Positions 24,824 to 33,367 of a stretch of 64,000 bases of DNA are shown here, piece by piece. The DNA is from Mayamaea pseudoterrestris (Eukaryota; Bacillariophyta; Bacillariophyceae; Sellaphorales; Sellaphoraceae). The notes under the pieces are model-generated. The model did not search any database and had not been told where the DNA came from. It saw only the letters and a list, made by a program, of their open reading frames with translations. Location: contig BROI01000009.1 in assembly GCA_027923505.1 (NCBI GenBank), positions 62,001-126,000 on the forward strand, in the 5' to 3' direction. How positions within the stretch are numbered: position 1 is the stretch's first letter; each line of letters starts with the position of its first letter. Made by a program: the position numbers and the translations under genes.

Positions 24824-25210
24824 TTAAGCTGACTATCAAATACTTAGTTGATAGTTGGGTTGATAACGCATGTTAAACTTTCCAATCTTGTTTCATCGTA
24901 CGGTGTGCGTTTCGCCAGGTCGTGGCACTGTGTGACCTCCTCGGAGAGTTAACATATTCTCACAATAGATAAGTAGATGCTCGTGATAACTTGCTCCGAT
25001 GAGAGCATGTCAGTAGCGATGGATTCCTTGCAAAACAAAACAACCACGTCATCGCCGTCGGACTGTGCAATTAGATTAAAAGAGTCGCATAGCTGCTTGC
25101 CCAAAAATATATAATGAAGGCGCACGGCAGATGTACTAGAGTTCGAAGCCAATGGCCAATGCAAATCAACTCGTCACTAATAACTGTTCGGAAGGACAAT
25201 TGTCTCAAGC
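24824..25210. other. Convergent intergenic region
   Basis: About 390 bases holding the 3' ends of the LARGE-like and methyltransferase-riboflavin kinase genes. Nothing else was recognised. Confidence 0.4.
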
Positions 25211-26968
25211 TCAAAGCATGTTACTCTTTCCGCAATCATCCAGCGCTTGACGAAACTCTTGATACTCCCAACTCGCGCTTTCGTCACCGCCATCGGAACC
25301 AACCCATGGTTCCCTCGGCTCGACACGTAAAAAGACATCTTTACTCATGGTTAGATATAGCTCCGTATCCAGTGCCGCCTTGGAGTCTTGCACATCGGCC
25401 TTGATTTGCGCAATCAAATCGGGAAACGATGCAAACTTGATTTCCGGCCGCAAATAGGCAAGCAGTTGCAGCCGCATGGGTGCGCCGTAAAAGTCATCCA
25501 GCCCATCTTCGTCGCCTTGTTCCAGCATCAGGTGAGCCTCAACAATCTTTTCCAAATTCTCCTGGCCGGCAAAGGTTGGCGAGTATCCAATGTTGACCAC
25601 GGCCTTTTGTGGAACGTTGCGGCCGCGTTGGTTGATACTACCATCGCCACTTGCATCTCCACCGCCGTTTTCAATCACGGCCCATCCAAAGTATACTCCC
25701 GTATCCAAATCTTGTATCGCCTGACGAAAGAGCGAACTGGGTAGATTGGCCGTCGGAAAGCCCAGCTTCTTGCCGCCGCGACCATAGCCAGTGTCCACGG
25801 TTCCTCGCAAGCGAATGACTTGAGCGAGTGCGCGGTAGCGAACCTTGCGTGCCGATGCAAAGTACAAGGTATGTCCGTGATCATTGGTGCTGCTGCCGCA
25901 CGCAGGTGACTCGTTTAAGTACTCGTCAATCTCCAGCGGCAAATTCAATATCACGTTTTGAAATTCGAGCCGTGAATCTGGCAGCAAGTGCGGCACCGTC
26001 TCGGGCGATTCTTCGTGCAGCTTGGCGACAAAGCTGGCTCCCAATGGATGCGAAATAATCAACGTTCCGCCCAGCTTGAGTAGATTGTTGGCAACATGCT
26101 TTAAAACGGCTCGTGGTTCCATGAAATTGCCAAAGCACGCGTTCATGACAACGGCGTCGTACTTGCTGGATTCATCCGTTTCGTCATTCATGTACTGTAA
26201 AATGTCGCTCACAACAAAATCAATCTTGGCGTTGCTCAGTGACTCATTGTCGTGACGTCGTTCGCGTGCCTTTGTAATCATGTTTGGACTCAGGTCAAGG
26301 CCAGTAATGTGCAAGGGTCGACTCGATCGAGCCGCACCGGCTGCTTCCAGAAAGTAGGAGTGCAAGACACCAGTGCCGCACGCCACGTCAAGTATTCGTA
26401 TCGGCTGCTGCTCTTCTTGTTGTTGCGATTCTTGGTTACCATGACGAACTTGCTGGTCGATGATGCGAGTGCAAATCTGGCGCAACGCCGGTTCAACCTC
26501 GGGCGGAACGGCCTCGTCGGAGGCAAAGTAGGAGGCAAACTCGTCAAAGACGCTTCTCTGGTGATTCAAGAATTTTGATTTTTCTGTATTTGAAGCGTTT
26601 GCACTATTAGTTTCTTCGTCATTTTCGATAGAGCCTTCATTTTTTGTCGCTTCTGCTAATTGCTGCCTTCGCGAGAGTTGCTGCTGCCGAACAGCAAATT
26701 CATCGGCGTCGAAAGTACCAGAGGTCATGCGTCGCGACGTCATGCGTCCATGTACAAATGTTTGATGTGAACTGAGTCGTCTCATCGTCGTTCTCGCTAA
26801 ATCAATGCGAGATTTGCTCGCATGAAAGACGGACGACGAAGAAAAAATGCCGACGAATTTGCTCCTCTTCACGTCAGCCGTCAGTTGAAAGGCCAACGAT
26901 TTTTGTAGCATCAGAATGTTCAGCAGTAACATAAGTATCTGTTGAGACTTGCTGCAACAGAAAGCCAT
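25211..26968 (-). CDS. Methyltransferase-riboflavin kinase fusion with plastid-type leader
   Basis: Single exon, 585 residues from the chosen ATG. The leader MAFCCSKSQQILMLLLNILM ends in KSLAFQL, a signal peptide with an Ala-Phe site as in algal bipartite plastid leaders, followed by a basic Ser/Arg-rich stretch. The open frame extends 30 residues upstream, but starting there would bury the signal peptide. Residues about 185-310 form a class I SAM-dependent methyltransferase: IRILDVACGTG (motif I, about 191), ITGLDLSPNMITKARER (motif II), DFVVSDILQ and YDAVVMNACFGNF. Residues about 380-550 form a riboflavin kinase: RGTVDTGYGRGGKKLGFPTA with the ATP-binding GKKLGFPTANLP, DTGVYFGWA, AVVNIGYSPTF, and the EAHLM and YGAPMRLQLLAYLRPE strands. 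Riboflavin kinase makes FMN from riboflavin and ATP. Plastid location and the methyltransferase substrate are inferred or unknown. Confidence 0.9.
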   Translation of the reverse strand: MAFCCSKSQQILMLLLNILMLQKSLAFQLTADVKRSKFVGIFSSSSVFHASKSRIDLARTTMRRLSSHQTFVHGRMTSRRMTSGTFDADEFAVRQQQLSRRQQLAEATKNEGSIENDEETNSANASNTEKSKFLNHQRSVFDEFASYFASDEAVPPEVEPALRQICTRIIDQQVRHGNQESQQQEEQQPIRILDVACGTGVLHSYFLEAAGAARSSRPLHITGLDLSPNMITKARERRHDNESLSNAKIDFVVSDILQYMNDETDESSKYDAVVMNACFGNFMEPRAVLKHVANNLLKLGGTLIISHPLGASFVAKLHEESPETVPHLLPDSRLEFQNVILNLPLEIDEYLNESPACGSSTNDHGHTLYFASARKVRYRALAQVIRLRGTVDTGYGRGGKKLGFPTANLPSSLFRQAIQDLDTGVYFGWAVIENGGGDASGDGSINQRGRNVPQKAVVNIGYSPTFAGQENLEKIVEAHLMLEQGDEDGLDDFYGAPMRLQLLAYLRPEIKFASFPDLIAQIKADVQDSKAALDTELYLTMSKDVFLRVEPREPWVGSDGGDESASWEYQEFRQALDDCGKSNML

Positions 26969-28285
26969 GGTATGGTTGGCGGTAGGATAAGGAAGTGATA
27001 GTTGTGATGGGTGGATCGGATCATCGTCATCGCCCGTCGCACGCAGTGTCGCATTCATTGCCGCTACGACGCGTAGCTATGTTTCCGCCACTTTCTTCGT
27101 CAGTACTACTGCATGGCAAAACAAAATGAAACAGAAAAACACATTGGTCATGCACGCATTGGACACGCTTAAAGCACCAAGTCCGCTTCGACATCGAAGC
27201 AACGGAACGATTTTGTCGGCCGTACCTCAGTTTGGTTGTGAGCCTTGGCCGCTGCAAAAAGCTCAAGGTGAGCCACGGGTCACGAGCCGACAATGAGTGT
27301 AGCTTTCGCGGCCTATTAGTGTAGCAGCAAGAAGAAGTTGCTCACAGAGCTTTTCTAGGGTTGTGTGCGTCCCAATGCAGAACAATGTGCGGATTTGTGG
27401 CGGCTCCTTGTCGGCTTTCCCGTGGCTGATTGTAAGGGACCATGAAACATCGTTCTCCAATTATACTACAGCGCCTCCTAGCTAATTACACCCAAGTGAC
27501 TCTACTAGCGCTGCTGCGTGTATTTTCCTTTTGATTTCGTCTTTGTTTCATCACTCGCCAAGTTGGACTTCATCACTCCCACTGAGATTGCCTCTCCGAC
27601 ATTTCCCCCGGTTTTACTGTAAACTCGAATTACCAACCTTTAAATAAAAGAACGTTCAATCATTGCTGGGTGCGGCGTTTCATCGTCACCCACATCTCCT
27701 ATCCAATTTCGACCTTGGTTTGCCGCGCCCACCCAACAACTTTTTTGCAATGTGGTTAAATCGCAACGAGCCATATTGCTGATTCTTTTGTCGGAATAGT
27801 TAGTTGATACTATCACACCAACTAATGTATAGGCTCCTGTATAAAGTGTTGTTACTGTCGTGACAGTGTCCTTTTATGTTGGTATTTTGATGGCATCCGG
27901 TCAGCGATCGTCCCCTGGGATAGTAGCTAAAGGGCGCGAAAACGCCCGCGAGACGCAACGAATTGAAAGTCAGTGGCGAGAGCTGGCTAGTGACATGGAA
28001 GCCATAATGCTCTACCGCGCCATCTTTCTTGTCTGTGCGGCTAGTTTCCAATCTCTGCACGGCAGGCTGCATTCGGTTACGTTGTAAGTCGGGCCATCGC
28101 GCCATTCCGGTAGCTAGAATTGAACCGCTGCGACGTGTTCTGACCGTCGCTCGTGTCGCAACGTGGAGAACCAATGTGCGTCGAGAGAGCACTCATCACC
28201 ATGATGGATCGAGAGTGAGAGATCCATCACTCACTGTCACCTCTACACCTTCCCGTCTCTATGCTCGACGACTGCATAAATACTA
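26969..28285. other. Divergent intergenic region
   Basis: About 1.3 kb between the riboflavin-kinase fusion (minus) and the ABC-like gene (plus). A 130-codon minus frame (27800-28192) and an overlapping plus frame have no recognisable features. Both promoters should lie here. Confidence 0.35.
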
Positions 28286-31200
28286 ATGAAAATGAGGCTT
28301 ATAGCACAAAATCGAATGACGAGATTGACAGCGAGAAATGGGGCAGTTCGCCAAAATGCTGCTCGAACGCTTCTGATTTTGATGGCATGCTGCTGCTTGG
28401 ATTCATGCTTATTGTTCGTCAATGCGTCGACAAGCGACCATGCATCAATATACAATGGAATCATTCCTCCGCCTCCGCCGCGAAGAAAGGAACCGAGACG
28501 GTTAGATGCAGACGAAGCGTCGTCGTTTGGTCCAAGCCAAGTCAGGGATGCAGCTGCCATTGATGGATCATCCAATAAGGTGATGGAATCGTCCTTTGAA
28601 CGACAACAAGGATTACATCAACGGCCTCCTCCGCCGCCATCAAGACTGGATGTATCGCGAGTAGAGAATGAAGAACTGCACGCGAGCGCAGCAACGACGC
28701 CGTCAATCGAGCAGCAAACAGCAGCGGTTCAAAGACAATACGTCATGTCGAGTGAAGACGAACAACAGCAGCAGCAGCAGCAAGCAATCAAGCCTTTGCA
28801 CAGAGTGCAACCTCCTCCGCCGCCGCCAAGGCCTCGTTCAAGCAATGATCCGCTTGACGCAGCGACAACCAGTCTACCATTGACGCAAGTGGAGGGATGC
28901 ACGGATGACGGCGGCGCAGCGTCGCAGAATGCGGTGTCAAATGGCAAGGCTGATGAACCAGTAGACTTGCAGTCGTTTTCGCCTCCTCCCTTGCCTCGGT
29001 TGACGCAGCAACAGCAGCAGCAGCTAGATGAGCCCAATGGCGGCAATGGGAGTGATAATTTACAGCCGATTGTGTCAGCAGTAGTAGCAGCGGCATCGTC
29101 GTCGTCAATTCTGCGACAATCCACTAATCCGAGCAGTCCGACGGAGCAGCAATCTACAAAAAATGTGTTACTTGACAATCCACGGCTCCAGTCGACTCCC
29201 CCGCTGCCGCCGTATAAACCGCAAGCGTTGGAGGCCTTGCCGGAGGGTCAACCTGATGGTGAACGAGCGGAAACGGCGAGCAAACGTCATGACGCAGACA
29301 CAAGATTGAAATGGAGCATCACGGCGAATGAGCAATCAGTTACAGCTGAGTATGTAAATGCAGCTTTAGCTCAAGTGTTGCCTCCTGCGCCGCAGCAAGA
29401 AAATGACGAATCGAATGGCGACAAGAAAGACAAGTTTGAAGCCACGCGACAATCAACCGATGCAAGCGATACGAAACAATCTACATTGGATTCAGTACTT
29501 GACCATCAACAAGCACAGTCGACTCATCCGTTTGAAAATCAAGTGGAGACTGTGCCATTCGAATGCTTGAAAGCTGGGACGGAGCATTCTTTATTTGATG
29601 GAGCTGCTCCACCATACCAAAGGAGAGCTGCTTCTCAAGCGCAACCATTACCGCCGGGTAATCATTCTCCTCAAGTGGTACACGAAAGTTTTTCCGATCA
29701 GCTGGGTTCGGAGCGATTGCTGGATGCGACAAGGCAGTCAAGTGCCTACGATCAAGGTCCAGGTGAACCGATGGTGGAATTTGAGCAAATAATAGTGCAT
29801 CCGAGTCGTCCAGCTACTCTGTTAAATGCGCAGAGTGATGATAAGCAATGGCTGGACGGATCGAAACGAGCGCAAGAGCAAGGCTTGTCATCCGAACTGC
29901 CACATTCAACCCAGTCGACGGCTACTCGCAGCAGAAATGATAATTTCGGCGACGAACAGCCATGGCCGACGCAGCAACAACCGACGCAATCATTAAACAC
30001 GCTAGCAAACGACGAACGAGGAATGCAACCACGGCAAACAGTGCCTCTGTCGCGTCCAGCTGGACCATTGGTTCAACGTCAACTCCAACGCCGACCATTG
30101 CAGCAATCAACATTCAAGCCGTCATCGACATCGCAACCTGTTTGGGAGCGCCTCTGGAAAAAGGTGGAAACGGGCTTGGATACCTTGGCTGATCTGGAGG
30201 ATGGCTTGCAGTCTCGTGCGCAAAAGCTGTACTCGACGACTGTTTCGACTGTACGAAAAGGCGGAAAGGAACGGAATAGCGTAACGCGCCAAGTACAAGA
30301 GTCGTTGGTGTTTGAGATTGCAGCCATACAAGGAAACCGTTATCAGCAGGCAAGCATTTTATCTCGGAGTACCGCTGAAATTGACATGAGCAAATTATCG
30401 ACAGCTGATCATTCCGGTGCAGTGACTGGACAGACACGGAGACTGATGCTAGCGAATGGAGGGTCTTCGGCGCCACCTGATGCTGCTTTTAGTCAGCAGC
30501 AAAATCCTCCCGTGCAAGGACCGCCACCTCATGCGCAAACGCAACATCAGCAGTACCCTCCTCCCGTCATGGAACGACGCCATCAATTGCCGGTGCAGAA
30601 TCGAGTGGCACCTCTGCCACAATCAGTGAGGACATCACCATTCGTAGCGGCTAGAAATAATGCACAGCAGCAGGAACAACGACAGTCTTCAGCGACTTTC
30701 CAATCTCCTAGACTTCCGCGCGAGCAACAAAACGCGCCGTCTAGTCCAGGAAACGAGGACAATATCGTAAAGGTGGATCAGACGTCGTCCAGCAATAAAT
30801 TCTCATTTGACGACGATGACACATCCCGCTTTAATTTTTCGCGCTTGACGAAAATGATGCCTTCCATTCCTCGACTTCGGTTTCCACGGCTTTTTAATCG
30901 TGGTGGATCCTTTCGTCGCGACGATGCATTAGCAGCCTTGGACCTTTGGAATGCGGCAGATGACGATCAACCGAAAGGTTTCATGTCAAAAATGTTTGGT
31001 TGGGCGAGCGGTAGTAGACCAAAAATCAACTCATTATCCATTGTTGTCAAACCTCAAAAGTCTGACAAAGACGAAGCTAATGTTGCGATGCCACAACTTC
31101 TCAAGGATTTGATGCAGCGCTGTGGGAATGGGAAAAGCACTACCCTTCTGTCCAAGGATGATAAGCGTAGAGGTGGGACGATTGGGCGGATGCTGGCGGC

Positions 31201-33325
31201 TCTTGACTTGCTGGTCCTCTGTGGAATTATGGTTGCTGTGCGAGAGACACGGCCGGGAAATTTTGCCCTGCCTTTTTCATGGAGCGAGCTTGTTTTCGAA
31301 GCTGTGCCTGCCTTGTTTAACATGATCGTTGCATCTATGAACGGCTGGTTGCCTTTTGCACTTGCTGTTATTTACCTCGCAACCAAAACGAGCGAGCTTA
31401 TTCAAGCAGGCTATGTCAATCTTCTGTGTGACGACGTTTCCACATCCATTGTGAATGAGGCACGTACCGGATCGCTCTTTCTGCGGCTGTACATGGGCAC
31501 GCCAGTTGATCAGCAAATGACGACAAATATGCAGCATGCAGCTACGTTACAAGTACGAGAAAAAGTTCTTGTCTCGCGTCTCCGTTCCTTTGTGTTTTCG
31601 CTTCTCGCAACACTGGTTGCCATGACCGTCGCCATTCGTCAGTCGCTCGCCAAGGTCGCTTTTTATTCATTCACTTCGATTCTGAGTATAGAAGAGCTTC
31701 ACTTGTGGCCAGTGCTTGCGCATACCTTTTTTGTGAACGCCAGAGATACCTTGTACAAGTACACCACAACAAGCTTTTCAATGCTAATGCAATCGGTTAA
31801 GCGGATGATGGATGATCCTGTGATTGTTGCTTACAAGTTTGCGGTGTTTGGAGTGCTTATTGCGGCTGCGTACGTGCCGAGAATTGAGAAACGCAGAAAT
31901 CTCTCCCCCGCGTCAAGTAGCGACAATGAAGAAGTTGAGGCGGCTCATATGCATTCCAGGCTCACTGAAAGTTTGGAGGATCTTGGTAGCTCCAGCGGTA
32001 CGCGACTTTGTGCACTCAGCGAAATGTCTGCGATTGAAGCAGGACTCGAGCGGTGGCGATTGATGTTACCACAAGACAACGAGTCTGCTCATGGTTTATC
32101 CAGTGCTTCCTTCATTCGAATCATTTTCTACAATATTCTTGCTGGACTGCTTCTTTTTGCGCCTGTCATTGCATTTGCATTTGGAGGGATTGCTCCGTTG
32201 GGGTCCACCGACGCTACACGGATTCGCTGGGACTCGTTACTTGACGTTTCAATTATTCTGCTGTACACTCATCAACTGCTGACTAAAGCCTTGTCATCAG
32301 CAGTCGTCGCCAAAGAAGCCGAAGCCTATATCGCCACATTCATTGCAAAAATTAGGAATGCAGTTCAATCTAGAAACCACGAAAAGGAATCACAGCGTAA
32401 TTTAGAGCTACAGGCAGCAATCAACCCATTAGCAGGTTTAACCGTAAAAGATCTTTGGGCCGCGCATGCAACCAGAAGAGCTTGGGCTGTGCGAGGCATT
32501 AGCTTAGACGTTCAAAATTCCGAGATCGTTGTGTTGTTTGGCGAAGGAGGTTCCGGAAAGACTCGACTGCTGACAACATTGGCTGAAGCGATGGTTGATC
32601 CACCGCGCGAGGCGTTATCAGCAACTCGGGTCAGAGGAACGACAATTGTGTGTGGCGTAGAGACAAGTAAATGGGACAAGCGTCTACTTCGCCGGCGGTT
32701 AGGCTTGCTATTGAACGATGTTCAAACCTTGTCTGCGGTATCCAAAGCTTTCAGCGGAATGTCCATTGAAGAAATATTGGAACCTACCAGTTTGAAAAGA
32801 AGTCCTGAAGCAGCTCGCAACGCGATGATACTTGGACTCAAAGTTACTGGCTTGTACGCATCGTTGATACCCCGTCTTCCATCAAAACTATCAACGATTA
32901 TTACTGCGGTTGAAGAGGATCTACGACCATCTTCACTGCGTCCACGGTCGGTGCTGCTTTCGCCAGTCGAGTGGTCGAAGCTACTGCTGGCAAGAGTACT
33001 TGCACAAGCGATATATGACAATGATAACTCTGCCAGCAGCGGCGACAGCATAGATAAATGCCTGATTGGATCTATTCTGCTCCTCGACGACGCCACAGCT
33101 CATTTTTCGGAGGTTGACGAAGCTCGTTTGCTTCAAGAGTTGCGTCGAACTGGTGCTGCGATTGTCATTGCCTCCAATCGATGGGCTACAGGACGGTTCG
33201 TCGATCGAATTGTTGTGTTAAAGGATGGCGCTGCAATGGAATCTGGAACACACAACCAACTACTTGCTCGTGGACCCCAATATTCGCTCTATGCAGCTCA
33301 GTGGAACGCGATGGCTACATCATAG
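28286..33325 (+). CDS. Large Pro/Gln-rich membrane protein with degenerate ABC ATPase domain
   Basis: Single exon, 1679 residues. A basic N terminus leads into a hydrophobic segment (TLLILMACCCLDSCLLFVNA, about 27-48), a signal or anchor sequence. Residues about 55-900 are disordered: Pro-rich patches (PPPPPRR, PPPPPPRPR, SPPPLPRL), a run of seven Gln, and many Ser/Gln/Asp stretches. From about 965 to 1330 there are about six hydrophobic segments (LDLLVLCGIMVAV, WLPFALAVIYLAT, FVFSLLATLVAMTV, FAVFGVLIAAAYV, IIFYNILAGLLLFAPVIAFA, LLDVSIILLYTHQLL), as in an ABC half-transporter. The C-terminal ~230 residues are an ABC ATPase with Walker A GEGGSGKT (1419-1426) and Walker B SILLLDDA (1596-1603). 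The signature reads LSPVEW at 1558 instead of LSGGQ, Asp replaces the catalytic Glu, Asn1631 replaces the switch His, and the Q-loop Gln appears to be Asn. The transported substrate, if any, is unknown. Confidence 0.8.
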   Translation: MKMRLIAQNRMTRLTARNGAVRQNAARTLLILMACCCLDSCLLFVNASTSDHASIYNGIIPPPPPRRKEPRRLDADEASSFGPSQVRDAAAIDGSSNKVMESSFERQQGLHQRPPPPPSRLDVSRVENEELHASAATTPSIEQQTAAVQRQYVMSSEDEQQQQQQQAIKPLHRVQPPPPPPRPRSSNDPLDAATTSLPLTQVEGCTDDGGAASQNAVSNGKADEPVDLQSFSPPPLPRLTQQQQQQLDEPNGGNGSDNLQPIVSAVVAAASSSSILRQSTNPSSPTEQQSTKNVLLDNPRLQSTPPLPPYKPQALEALPEGQPDGERAETASKRHDADTRLKWSITANEQSVTAEYVNAALAQVLPPAPQQENDESNGDKKDKFEATRQSTDASDTKQSTLDSVLDHQQAQSTHPFENQVETVPFECLKAGTEHSLFDGAAPPYQRRAASQAQPLPPGNHSPQVVHESFSDQLGSERLLDATRQSSAYDQGPGEPMVEFEQIIVHPSRPATLLNAQSDDKQWLDGSKRAQEQGLSSELPHSTQSTATRSRNDNFGDEQPWPTQQQPTQSLNTLANDERGMQPRQTVPLSRPAGPLVQRQLQRRPLQQSTFKPSSTSQPVWERLWKKVETGLDTLADLEDGLQSRAQKLYSTTVSTVRKGGKERNSVTRQVQESLVFEIAAIQGNRYQQASILSRSTAEIDMSKLSTADHSGAVTGQTRRLMLANGGSSAPPDAAFSQQQNPPVQGPPPHAQTQHQQYPPPVMERRHQLPVQNRVAPLPQSVRTSPFVAARNNAQQQEQRQSSATFQSPRLPREQQNAPSSPGNEDNIVKVDQTSSSNKFSFDDDDTSRFNFSRLTKMMPSIPRLRFPRLFNRGGSFRRDDALAALDLWNAADDDQPKGFMSKMFGWASGSRPKINSLSIVVKPQKSDKDEANVAMPQLLKDLMQRCGNGKSTTLLSKDDKRRGGTIGRMLAALDLLVLCGIMVAVRETRPGNFALPFSWSELVFEAVPALFNMIVASMNGWLPFALAVIYLATKTSELIQAGYVNLLCDDVSTSIVNEARTGSLFLRLYMGTPVDQQMTTNMQHAATLQVREKVLVSRLRSFVFSLLATLVAMTVAIRQSLAKVAFYSFTSILSIEELHLWPVLAHTFFVNARDTLYKYTTTSFSMLMQSVKRMMDDPVIVAYKFAVFGVLIAAAYVPRIEKRRNLSPASSSDNEEVEAAHMHSRLTESLEDLGSSSGTRLCALSEMSAIEAGLERWRLMLPQDNESAHGLSSASFIRIIFYNILAGLLLFAPVIAFAFGGIAPLGSTDATRIRWDSLLDVSIILLYTHQLLTKALSSAVVAKEAEAYIATFIAKIRNAVQSRNHEKESQRNLELQAAINPLAGLTVKDLWAAHATRRAWAVRGISLDVQNSEIVVLFGEGGSGKTRLLTTLAEAMVDPPREALSATRVRGTTIVCGVETSKWDKRLLRRRLGLLLNDVQTLSAVSKAFSGMSIEEILEPTSLKRSPEAARNAMILGLKVTGLYASLIPRLPSKLSTIITAVEEDLRPSSLRPRSVLLSPVEWSKLLLARVLAQAIYDNDNSASSGDSIDKCLIGSILLLDDATAHFSEVDEARLLQELRRTGAAIVIASNRWATGRFVDRIVVLKDGAAMESGTHNQLLARGPQYSLYAAQWNAMATS

Positions 33326-33367
33326 TTCAGTGTTTTACGTAAGTTACATTAATATTTCAACCACTTC

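Noticed and set aside
27800-28192. 130-codon minus frame in the divergent intergenic region
   Set aside because: Overlaps a plus-strand frame of similar quality, and no motif or composition supports either.
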